DNA of 64,000 nucleotides from DATBSK01 sp964501785 (lineage in GTDB: Bacteria; Actinomycetota; Acidimicrobiia; IMCC26256; PALSA-555). The notes under the pieces were generated by a model. The model saw nothing but the letters and a program-made list of their open reading frames with translations. It was not told the origin of the DNA and made no database searches. Position numbers and translations under genes: made by a program. Below, piece by piece: positions 57,557 through 64,000 of the stretch; position 1 is the stretch's first letter, and the number at the start of each line of letters is the position of its first letter. The stretch covers positions 282,366 through 346,365 of the forward strand of contig CAZCUD010000003.1 in NCBI GenBank assembly GCA_964501785.1. The letters run 5' to 3'.

Positions 57557-58384
57557 TCACTCGTCCGACGACGATCCTCCGCCGCGGAGGACCTTGGTCG
57601 GGTGCTCCACGAGGTCCTCGAGCTTCTTGATCATCTTGTCGAAGGTCTCGTCGAACGAGTGCTGCTTGCGGGCGCGCTTGAGCGGGTTCGCGTAGGAGAC
57701 GATCTGGGCGCCGACGAACTCGTGCCACGCGCCCGACTCCTTCAGCGCGTCGGACACCGCGCGCACGAGGCGATGCGCCTCGACGAGCTTGGCCGCACGC
57801 CCCTCGCGGATGGGCAGGCACTCCGACAGGGGCTGCTCGAGGTAGCCGTCGCACTTCTTGAGGATCGACTCGTACTGGCTCCCGGCGAGGCGCCCGTACT
57901 CCGCGTACGCGAGGCCCAGCGTCACGTAGTGGGCGTGCTGCACCGAGTCGACGACCTCGGCGTCGTCCTCCTTCATGGTCGGGTGGCGCTCCACCAGCTC
58001 CCGGTAGATCGACAGCGCGACGGCCGAGCGCTCCCGGATGTTGGGCTCCTTCTCGACGTTGAGCGCGAGCATCCGGTTGGCGATGTCGAGCGGCACGACC
58101 ATCACCGGCACCCGCTTGAGCCCGAGCTCCTTGGCCGCGAGGTAGCGGTGCTGGCCGTCGATGATGTGCAGGCCGTCGTCGCCGTCTTCCACGACGACCA
58201 GTGGGGTGAGGAACCCGACCCGCTCGATCGAGTCGATGACCCGCTTGACGTGGGTGTCGCTGGGCTTGCGTTGGTGCGAGATCACGTCGACCTTCGTGAT
58301 CGGCACCACCGCGAAGGTCACGTTGCGCCGCTTGGCGGGATCCTTGAACGCGACCTGCGCGTCGGCACCTGTCACCTCGGCCAT
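57557..58384 (-). CDS. ParB N-terminal domain protein
   Basis: Protein of 275 residues. A ParB/RepB/Spo0J-type N-terminal domain is clear: VPITKVDVISHQRKPSDTHV, ERVGFLTPLVVVED, and the signature LHIIDGQHRYLAAKELGLKR. The rest is helical (MLALNVEKEPNIRERSAVAL) and ends in a basic part (SYANPLKRARKQHSFDETFD). It has no HTH like that of chromosomal ParB and stands alone without parA, so it is probably not the segregation protein. TACGGT lies 7 bases before the ATG. Function unknown; CTP binding is possible. Confidence 0.83.
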   Translation of the reverse strand: MAEVTGADAQVAFKDPAKRRNVTFAVVPITKVDVISHQRKPSDTHVKRVIDSIERVGFLTPLVVVEDGDDGLHIIDGQHRYLAAKELGLKRVPVMVVPLDIANRMLALNVEKEPNIRERSAVALSIYRELVERHPTMKEDDAEVVDSVQHAHYVTLGLAYAEYGRLAGSQYESILKKCDGYLEQPLSECLPIREGRAAKLVEAHRLVRAVSDALKESGAWHEFVGAQIVSYANPLKRARKQHSFDETFDKMIKKLEDLVEHPTKVLRGGGSSSDE

Positions 58385-58391
58385 CGATCCA

Positions 58392-58397
58392 ACCGTA
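58392..58397 (-). promoter_or_regulatory. -10 box (TACGGT) of the ParB-domain gene
   Basis: On the minus strand TACGGT ends 7 bases before the ATG at 58384; leaderless start likely. Confidence 0.5.
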
Positions 58398-58452
58398 CCG
58401 GCACCGCCGCGTCCCGCGATCGACCGCGTGGCGCCGAGCCGGTCGCTCGTGG

Positions 58453-59289
58453 TCAGCCGTCGCGCTCGGACAGCGCCTCGATCCAGGCCTTCCACTCGGG
58501 CTCGATCCGGTCGACGAACGCCCGCGCCTCGCTCGGGTCGGGCGTGAAGAAGCGCCCCGACACGAGCACGTTCGAGCCGGCCTCCTCGTGCGGGTAGGTC
58601 ATCAGGTCGAGGTAGCCGGGGACCGGGCCCTCGACGCCGACGTGGAGCTGGTGGGGGCCCGGTGTGATCGGATCGGTGATCCGCTCGAGCGTCCCGGTCA
58701 CACCGGCCGCGCTCACCCGCGCGCCGACGCCGTCCGCGCCCAACGCGGCCCGCAGGACGGTCCACACCGCGTCGGGCGTGTCCGGTACGGTGCCGCTCGC
58801 CTCCAGCACCGTCGGCTCCTGGCCGGCGAAGCGCTCGAGGTAGCGACGCAGCGTGTCGAACGCGGGCCGCCAGCCGGTGCCCATCTGGTCGAAGAACTCC
58901 TGCTCCCAGTCGGCACCCGTGCCGAACGCGCTGCTCACGACGCGCACGATGCACGTGCCCCCCGACGTCGCCTCGACGAGGAACTCGGTGACGAGCGGCG
59001 TCACCGTGGAGGGGTCCTGGCCGCCGAGGGCCGCCCACTCGGGCTCGACGTACTCGATCCGGTGCGGCGGGTCCCATCCGCTGACGGTGCCCTCCGACGA
59101 CACGTCGGGGCCCATGTGGAAGGCGACCGCGCCGCCCTCCCGCTCCTCGAGGTCGGTCTGCATCATCCAGGCGGTGATCCCCGCGCCGGTCGCGATGGCC
59201 TGCCAGACCTGCTCGGGCGTGCCCGGGACCTCGACGGTGTGCTCGAAGCGCAGCGGGACGTCGGGGGTGGGGCGGTCGCGGTCGGTCAT
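58453..59289 (-). CDS. SRPBCC (AHSA1-type) double-domain protein
   Basis: Protein of 278 residues with an AHSA1-type START-like domain in the first half (RFEHTVEVPGTPEQVWQAIA, EGTVSGWDPPHRIEYVEPEW, WEQEFFDQMGTGWRPAFDTL) and a diverged second domain (VLEASGTVPDTPDAVWTVLR). The ATG has AGGAGG 7 bases upstream and overlaps the stop of the ArsR-type regulator gene (ATGA). ArsR-SRPBCC pairs are very common, and the regulator is likely to control this gene. Ligand unknown. Confidence 0.85.
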   Translation of the reverse strand: MTDRDRPTPDVPLRFEHTVEVPGTPEQVWQAIATGAGITAWMMQTDLEEREGGAVAFHMGPDVSSEGTVSGWDPPHRIEYVEPEWAALGGQDPSTVTPLVTEFLVEATSGGTCIVRVVSSAFGTGADWEQEFFDQMGTGWRPAFDTLRRYLERFAGQEPTVLEASGTVPDTPDAVWTVLRAALGADGVGARVSAAGVTGTLERITDPITPGPHQLHVGVEGPVPGYLDLMTYPHEEAGSNVLVSGRFFTPDPSEARAFVDRIEPEWKAWIEALSERDG

Positions 59290-59900
59290 GGTGTGTCCTC
59301 CTGGGGCGGGTCGGGCCGGTCGGCGCCGGACTGTTCGGGTGCGGGATGCGCGGCGACGACGAGGCGGTGCACGCGACCGTCGTCGTGGTGGTAGCGAGCG
59401 GCGAGGTCGAGCACCGCCGCGGTGAGCTCGTCGGCGAAGGCGGCGCGGTCGTCGGCGCTGCGGAAGCCGATCTCGGTGTCGATGGTCATCGTCGGCAGGC
59501 GCTTGCCGGCCGCGTCTGCTCGGCGAGCGAGCGCGGCGACCTCGCGCACGAGGCGTCCGCCGAGCGCGACGAGGTAGCGCGCCGAGAGGCGGTCGGCGGT
59601 GCGGCCGGGGTCGGCCGCCTCGGCGGCGATCGCGGCCGGTGAGACGACGTAGCTCGCGGCGGTGGCGCGCAGCATCCGTTCGGTGATGCCGCCCCACTGG
59701 CGGACCTCGGCGAGCTCGACGAGCCCGTGGGCCTCGAGCGCGCGCAGGTGGTAGTTGACCTTCTGGCGCGAGATCCCGAGCTCGGACGCCAGGGCCGCCG
59801 CGGAGCGGGGCTCGCCCAGCGCCTGGAGCAACCGGCTGCGGGTCGGGTCGAGGGCCACGACCGCGGCCCCGGGGTCCTCGATCACCTCGACGTCGAGCAT
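59286..59900 (-). CDS. ArsR-type winged-helix transcription regulator
   Basis: Regulator of 204 residues. The winged helix is LLQALGEPRSAAALASELGI followed by SRQKVNYHLRALEAHGLVEL. The C-terminal part (VREVAALARRADAAGKRLPT, DTEIGFRSADDRAAFADELT) is longer than in small ArsR proteins and has no metal-Cys motif, so the signal is unknown. It overlaps the SRPBCC gene by 4 bases and has a perfect palindrome (59913-59940) just before its start, most likely its own operator. Confidence 0.88.
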   Translation of the reverse strand: MLDVEVIEDPGAAVVALDPTRSRLLQALGEPRSAAALASELGISRQKVNYHLRALEAHGLVELAEVRQWGGITERMLRATAASYVVSPAAIAAEAADPGRTADRLSARYLVALGGRLVREVAALARRADAAGKRLPTMTIDTEIGFRSADDRAAFADELTAAVLDLAARYHHDDGRVHRLVVAAHPAPEQSGADRPDPPQEDTP

Positions 59901-59912
59901 GGGCGTACCTTC

Positions 59913-59940
59913 GCGCTTGACAAACAATCTTGTCAAGCGC
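59913..59940 (-). promoter_or_regulatory. Perfect palindromic operator of the ArsR-type gene
   Basis: GCGCTTGACAA (59913-59923) and TTGTCAAGCGC (59930-59940) are exact 11-base arms 6 bases apart, ending 13 bases before the ATG. Each arm contains TTGACA on one strand, so repressor binding would cover a -35 box. Confidence 0.72.
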
Positions 59941-59974
59941 GGAGCCCGCTCAGGCGTCCCTCGGCGCGGCCCCT

Positions 59975-61063
59975 TCAGCGGCGGGCGATCACCACCGTCA
60001 GGGTCCAGTCCTCGAACGCGTCGGCCTCGGGGTCGGCGGTGAAGCGGGCCTCGAGGCGGGCGAAGTAGTCGTCGAGCAGCTCGTCCGCCGGCAGCCCGCG
60101 GCTCCCCGGCGTGAACAGCTGGTCGCGGAGGCTCGACTCGGTGAACCCGCGCACGAAGGCCGCGTACGCCGCGCCGTACCGCGGCGCGTCGTGGTCGTCC
60201 TTCCAGGCGTCGAGGTAGGGGTTGGCGACCGGATCGGTGCGCACGCTCTCGACCTCGAACGCCTCGGCCACCGTCGAGCCGGTGGCGGCGAACGGTGCCC
60301 GCGCCTCGTCGACGGTCCGGGCGTAGACCGGGAGCACGTACCGGTCGACGGCCTCGGCGTCGACGAGCCCGTCGTCGGCCATCGTGCGGGCCTCCTCCGC
60401 CATCGCGCGCAGCAGGGCTCGGGCCGTGACCTGGGGCTCGCCGGGCTGCGGCGGGGTCGCGGTGCCGACGCACTGCACGATCAGGCGCGCGCCGGGAGCC
60501 AGGTCGAGCGCGCGCATCTCGAGGAAGCGGACCCAGTCGGCCGCGGCCTGCGTGGCGAGTGCGGCGCGCGCGTCACCCGTGGCCTCGCAGAAGTAGAAGC
60601 CGTCGACCGCGACCGTGGGTTGGTCGCGCAGCCAGTGCGCGGCCGAGAACGACATGCCGAGGTGCACCGAGCCCGCCGGCGCTGCGGCGTCGAAGAACGA
60701 CACGGCCGACGCGAGCGGCACCACCGCCGGGCCGTCCGCGCCGGCGTAGCCGGCGGGATCGTCGGTGACGTTCGCGAACAGCGTGTTCCAGTCGTTCGTC
60801 GGCACGTCGTTGTGGATCGCGGCCACGGGCCGATCGGCCTGCGCGGCGCGCACCGCGTCGACCGCGGTGCGCATCGAGACCGCCGACGCCTTCCCGGTCG
60901 AAGCGCCGTAGTCGGCGATGACGAACGTCTCGGTCGCGGCCAGGGTCGGACCGCGCTGCACGGCGCTGCGGATCAGCTCGGCGCCCGTGGCGGCGACCTT
61001 CTGCTGGTACTCCGAGTGATGGTCGTAGTACCCGCCCGACTTCATGCCCTCGATCGTGCTCAT
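59975..61063 (-). CDS. SABATH-type SAM-dependent carboxyl methyltransferase
   Basis: Protein of 362 residues related to the plant SABATH family (salicylate/jasmonate carboxyl methyltransferases). Family stretches are MKSGGYYDHHSEYQQKVAAT, FVIADYGASTGKASAVSMRT (SAM site), IHNDVPTNDWNTLFANV, GSVHLGMSFSAAHWLRDQP and PGARLIVQCVG. It would esterify a carboxylate using SAM. TACGAC lies 6 bases before the ATG. Such genes are scattered in bacteria; the substrate is unknown and no biosynthetic cluster surrounds it. A fit with fatty acid or aromatic acid methylation is inference only. Confidence 0.87.
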   Translation of the reverse strand: MSTIEGMKSGGYYDHHSEYQQKVAATGAELIRSAVQRGPTLAATETFVIADYGASTGKASAVSMRTAVDAVRAAQADRPVAAIHNDVPTNDWNTLFANVTDDPAGYAGADGPAVVPLASAVSFFDAAAPAGSVHLGMSFSAAHWLRDQPTVAVDGFYFCEATGDARAALATQAAADWVRFLEMRALDLAPGARLIVQCVGTATPPQPGEPQVTARALLRAMAEEARTMADDGLVDAEAVDRYVLPVYARTVDEARAPFAATGSTVAEAFEVESVRTDPVANPYLDAWKDDHDAPRYGAAYAAFVRGFTESSLRDQLFTPGSRGLPADELLDDYFARLEARFTADPEADAFEDWTLTVVIARR

Positions 61064-61077
61064 GCCGAGGTCGTACC

Positions 61078-62394
61078 TCAGGCGTAGGTCGCGACACCAC
61101 CCGCGAGGTCCGCGAGCCGGGGGAGGGTGAACGAGCGCGGGCGGGGGCACCCGCCGTCGAGGTGCGCCTCGATCTCGGGCCCGAACCGTTCGAGGATCGA
61201 GGCCACGACCAGCCGCTCCTGCATCGCCAGGTAGCACCGGCTCCCGTCGGTCACGCGGGTGAGCCAGTGGTCGATCGTCTGGACGTCGCCGCGGTCGGCG
61301 TCGCCCGACTCGATGCGCCCCAACGCCTCGGTGATCGCGCCGGTCCCGAGCTTGCAGGGCGGGCACTGCCCGCACGACTCCGCGAAGAGGAACCCGGACA
61401 CGGCGTGCGCGACCGCGACCATGCACGCGGTGTCATCGAGGACCGTGTAGCCCGCGGCCCCCATCGCCGACCCGGCGGCCTCGAAGCCCTCGTACGACAG
61501 AGGGATCGACAGGTCGGTGACGACCGGTGCCGCCACGCCCGGCAGCACGGCCTTGACGGAGCGGCCGCGGCCCACGCCCGACGCCACCGCGTCGACGACG
61601 GCACCCAAGGGGGTGCCGAGCTCGACCTCGCCGACGTCGGGTGCGACGACGTCACCCACCACGGTGCACACGACGTTGCCCGGTGAGGACTCGGTGCCCA
61701 TCGAGCGGAACCAGTCGGCGCCGCGGGCGAGGATGTGCGGGACCGACGACAGCGTCTCGACGTTGTTGACGAGCGTCGGATTGGGGGTGCGTGGGCCTTG
61801 CGTCGCCTCCCAGCCGGTGACGATGTCGGTCGCGAACAGCCCGTGCTCGTAGGGCGGGAAGAGTCGGGGCAGCGGGGCGCGCCCCTCGATGACCTCGAGC
61901 AGCGCCTTCTCCTCTCCGAACAGGTAGTCGCCCGGTCCCTCGACGATCGACACGGCGCACTCGGTCGCGATCCCGGCCGTCTGCATCTCCTGGACGGCGC
62001 GGGTGAGGCCGTCGATCTCGGCGCGGAAGGTCGCCTTGAGGGCCACGAAGACCTCTGCCGCGCGCACCGCGAGCGCGGCGATCAGCAGGCCTTCGACGAG
62101 CTGGTACGGGTTCGCACGCAGGAGGGCGCGGTCCTTGAACGTCGCCGGCTCGCCCTCGGCGGCGTTGCAGACGGCATAGCGCGTGCCCTCGGCTCCGGAC
62201 GCCACCGACCGCCACTTGCGGCCGGTCGGGAAGCCGGCCCCGCCGCGACCACGGAGACCGGACTGCTCGACGAGCGCGATCGTCGCGTCGGCTCCGAGCT
62301 CTTGCGCGCGCGCGAGCCCGAGTCCGCCGGTCTCCGTCGCGAGGTACTCGTCGAGCGTCGTCACCGGTGTCGCCGGGAGCAGGTACGAAGGCAC
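61078..62394 (-). CDS. NuoF-like protein, second stand-alone paralogue
   Basis: Flavoprotein of 438 residues starting at GTG 62394 (GGGGGAGG 8 bases upstream). It has GLRGRGGAGFPTGRKWRSVA and VCNAAEGEPATFKDRALLRA (FMN/NADH region), DYLFGEEKALLEVIEGRAPL, SLBB-like strands, and a full 4Fe-4S site (AESCGQCPPCK, GSRCYLAMQE). It is about 45% alike by eye to the protein at 52102-53586 and lacks that tail. No NuoE or NuoG genes are near. It is divergent from a YihY gene. The electron partner is unknown. Confidence 0.85.
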   Translation of the reverse strand: MPSYLLPATPVTTLDEYLATETGGLGLARAQELGADATIALVEQSGLRGRGGAGFPTGRKWRSVASGAEGTRYAVCNAAEGEPATFKDRALLRANPYQLVEGLLIAALAVRAAEVFVALKATFRAEIDGLTRAVQEMQTAGIATECAVSIVEGPGDYLFGEEKALLEVIEGRAPLPRLFPPYEHGLFATDIVTGWEATQGPRTPNPTLVNNVETLSSVPHILARGADWFRSMGTESSPGNVVCTVVGDVVAPDVGEVELGTPLGAVVDAVASGVGRGRSVKAVLPGVAAPVVTDLSIPLSYEGFEAAGSAMGAAGYTVLDDTACMVAVAHAVSGFLFAESCGQCPPCKLGTGAITEALGRIESGDADRGDVQTIDHWLTRVTDGSRCYLAMQERLVVASILERFGPEIEAHLDGGCPRPRSFTLPRLADLAGGVATYA

Positions 62395-62399
62395 GTCGA

Positions 62400-62405
62400 T
62401 AGCCT
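62400..62405 (+). promoter_or_regulatory. -10 box (TAGCCT) of the YihY gene
   Basis: TAGCCT lies 7 bases before the ATG at 62413, in the 18-base gap to the divergent NuoF-like gene; leaderless start likely. Confidence 0.55.
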
Positions 62406-62412
62406 CCCCCAG

Positions 62413-63231
62413 ATGGCGATCCGGCACACGCAGGTCCGCGCCTACGTCCAGGACCTGCTCGCACGGCTCCGCCGCCACAACCTGACGCTCGTCGCTGCCG
62501 GGGCGGCGTTCTACGGCTTCCTCGCCCTGATCCCGTCGCTCATCGCCTTCGTCTCCGTCTACGGGCTCGTCGCGGATCCGGCCGACGTGCGCAAGCAGGT
62601 GAGCAGCGTGGCCGGCGCGCTGCCCGACGAGGTCGAGCGCTTCCTCGAGTTCCAGCTCAAGTCGATCATCGCGGCGGGGTCCGCCGAGCTGTCGATCACG
62701 CTCGTGGTCGCGATCGTCATCGCGCTGTGGAGCGCGTCCGGGGGCATGGCTGCGCTGGTCCACGGGGTGCTGGTCGCGCACGAGCAGACCCGGGGCGCCG
62801 GCTACGTGCGGCGGAGGGCCCGCGCGCTGGGCCTGACCGTCGGTGCGATCGTGCTGCTGGTCCTCGTGGGCACCATCACCGCGGTGCTGCCCTCGTTGGT
62901 CGACGACGTGATCGGTGGGTTCGGGCTCACGGTCGTGACGGTGCTGCGCTGGCCGGCGCTCGCCGTGCTGATGGTGCTCGGCCTCGGGCTGCTGTACCGC
63001 TTCGCCGACCCGTACCGCGCCCACGGCTGGCTCGGCTTCGTGACGAAGGGCGCCGTCGTCGGGACGTTGCTCTGGTTGGCGGCGTCGCTCCTCTTCTCCG
63101 TCTACACGGCCCAGTTCGCGAGCTACGCGCAGACGTACGGGTCGATCGCGGTGATCGTCGTCCTCCTGCTGTGGCTGTTCTTGAGCTCGTTCGCCGTGCT
63201 CGTCGGCGCCGAGGTCGACGCGATGGACTGA
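62413..63231 (+). CDS. YihY/BrkB family membrane protein
   Basis: Inner membrane protein of 272 residues with six helices. The family start RLRRHNLTLVAAGAAFYGFL followed by ALIPSLIAFVSVYGL is typical, as are ALWSASGGMAALVHGVLVAH and WLGFVTKGAVVGTLLWLAAS. It ends VLVGAEVDAMD. The family was once linked to RNase BN, which is not correct, and its real role is unclear; a transporter or envelope function is likely. ATG 62413 follows the -10 box; longer frames run through the divergent gene. Confidence 0.9.
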   Translation: MAIRHTQVRAYVQDLLARLRRHNLTLVAAGAAFYGFLALIPSLIAFVSVYGLVADPADVRKQVSSVAGALPDEVERFLEFQLKSIIAAGSAELSITLVVAIVIALWSASGGMAALVHGVLVAHEQTRGAGYVRRRARALGLTVGAIVLLVLVGTITAVLPSLVDDVIGGFGLTVVTVLRWPALAVLMVLGLGLLYRFADPYRAHGWLGFVTKGAVVGTLLWLAASLLFSVYTAQFASYAQTYGSIAVIVVLLLWLFLSSFAVLVGAEVDAMD

Positions 63232-63312
63232 TCCGGCCGACCGGGCCTCGTTCTCGGGTGCGTCCGATGCCGCGCTCAGGCGGTGCACAGATCGGCCGGG
63301 CAGGATGGAGGC

Positions 63313-64000
63313 ATGGCTCGCAGGATCGGACGCAGGCAGGCGCTCGGCGCGATCGGCGGTGTGGGCGTGGGCGCCCTGCTCGCCGCGTGCAGCTCCGGCG
63401 GAGGTTCGTCGGCGAGCGAGGGGACGAACGACGGCACGGCCTCCACCGCTCCCGGAACGACGGGAGGCGGGACCGCCACCTCGGGCCCCGAGCAGTCGCT
63501 CACCGCGCTGTTCGACGACGCGGCCACCTGCTCGCTGACGCCCGAGCAGACCGAGGGCCCGTTCTACGTCGACACGGATCGCGTGCGGCGCGACATCACC
63601 GAGGATCGGGAGGGTACGCCGTTGCGGCTCGCGCTGCGCGTGCGCGATCAGCGCACCGAGTGCGCTCCGGTGAGCGACGCCCTCGTCGACATCTGGCACG
63701 CCGACGCGGACGGCGTGTACTCGGGGTTCGAATCCGGAGCCGGCGAGTCGTTCGTGCGCGGCGTCCAGGTCACCGACGCAGACGGCATCGCGCAGTTCGC
63801 CACGATCTATCCGGGCGCGTACCAGGGACGCACCGTCCACATCCACGCCAAGGTCCACATCGACAACGACACTGCGCTCACGACCCAGCTCTACTTCGAC
63901 GACGCGGTGAGCGACGTGGTGCTTGCCGGCGCGCCCTACCGAGGCGGCAACGGCCGGACTCGCAACGACGACGACGGCATCTACGACTCACGCACCGTGC
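63313..64000 (+). CDS. Intradiol ring-cleavage dioxygenase-like lipoprotein, 3' end missing
   Basis: Open frame from ATG 63313 to the window end (229 residues seen). The start MARRIGRRQALGAIGGVGVG followed by ALLAAC combines a twin-arginine motif and a lipobox with Cys26, then a Ser/Gly/Thr linker to about residue 65. The beta-sandwich has TEGPFYVDTD, VDIWHADADGVYSGF (Tyr136) and YPGAYQGRTVHIHAKV (Tyr170, His176, His178), the Tyr2-His2 iron ligands of intradiol dioxygenases. Exported members of this family exist in actinobacteria, where the aromatic substrate is not known. The gene continues to the right. Confidence 0.87.
   Translation, partial: MARRIGRRQALGAIGGVGVGALLAACSSGGGSSASEGTNDGTASTAPGTTGGGTATSGPEQSLTALFDDAATCSLTPEQTEGPFYVDTDRVRRDITEDREGTPLRLALRVRDQRTECAPVSDALVDIWHADADGVYSGFESGAGESFVRGVQVTDADGIAQFATIYPGAYQGRTVHIHAKVHIDNDTALTTQLYFDDAVSDVVLAGAPYRGGNGRTRNDDDGIYDSRTV

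Overview
The window is chromosomal DNA from a high-GC actinobacterium, most likely from the class Acidimicrobiia or a close relative. The evidence is a Wbl iron-sulfur regulator, a WS/DGAT acyltransferase, a PAC2 protein, a DinB-like TIGR03086 protein, an actinobacterial amt-PII-glnD operon behind a GlnR-type operator, and the galU-moeA-membrane protein neighbourhood. Coding density is high, start codons are often GTG, and many genes overlap by 4 bp (ATGA or GTGA). At least 16 genes have a TANNNT hexamer 6-9 nt before the start codon, which suggests leaderless transcription. No insertion sequence, prophage, CRISPR array or rRNA was seen, so the region looks like stable core and accessory chromosome.

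Layout. 1-5.4 kb: nitrogen control, with two ammonium transporters, PII and GlnD, and a full GlnR box before the second amt. 5.4-10.3 kb: a secreted propeller-like protein and a 1244-residue subtilase-like protein whose catalytic His is replaced. 10.3-16 kb: NUDIX, pyrE, an acyl-CoA dehydrogenase, and three small exported proteins. 16-26.2 kb: lipid and CoA metabolism (WS/DGAT, amidase, metallo-beta-lactamase-fold hydrolase, M20 peptidase, PAC2, CoA-transferase). 26.3-31.4 kb: an ABC exporter, an ArfB-like hydrolase, two CrcB fluoride channels, a phosphotransferase and a Wbl regulator. 31.6-43.4 kb: a LysR regulator, envelope-lipid membrane proteins, a ThDP enzyme, a FlK-like thioesterase, TldD/TldE, a HAD hydrolase and UppP. 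43.4-50.7 kb: SAF and FmdB proteins, PlsY, GalU, MoeA, MoaA, MoaC, a GlpR-like membrane protein and tRNA-Ala(CGC). 50.7-64 kb: a Tat phosphoesterase, two stand-alone NuoF-like proteins, two ParB-fold proteins, an M15 peptidase, a tandem FKBP, SRPBCC proteins, a SABATH methyltransferase, YihY and a truncated intradiol dioxygenase-like lipoprotein.

Most interesting signals: (i) three exported proteins share the C-terminal 12-residue pattern PxP[VI]x[VL]xxxFTG, a possible sorting or anchoring tag; (ii) a four-copy palindromic intergenic repeat and a second two-copy hairpin family sit next to stop codons, several of them between convergent genes; (iii) a GlnR box matches all four half-sites; (iv) a His-to-Glu subtilase; (v) a possible Glp-GlpR division module; (vi) a minus-strand leader with a terminator-like hairpin and two overlapping mini-ORFs.
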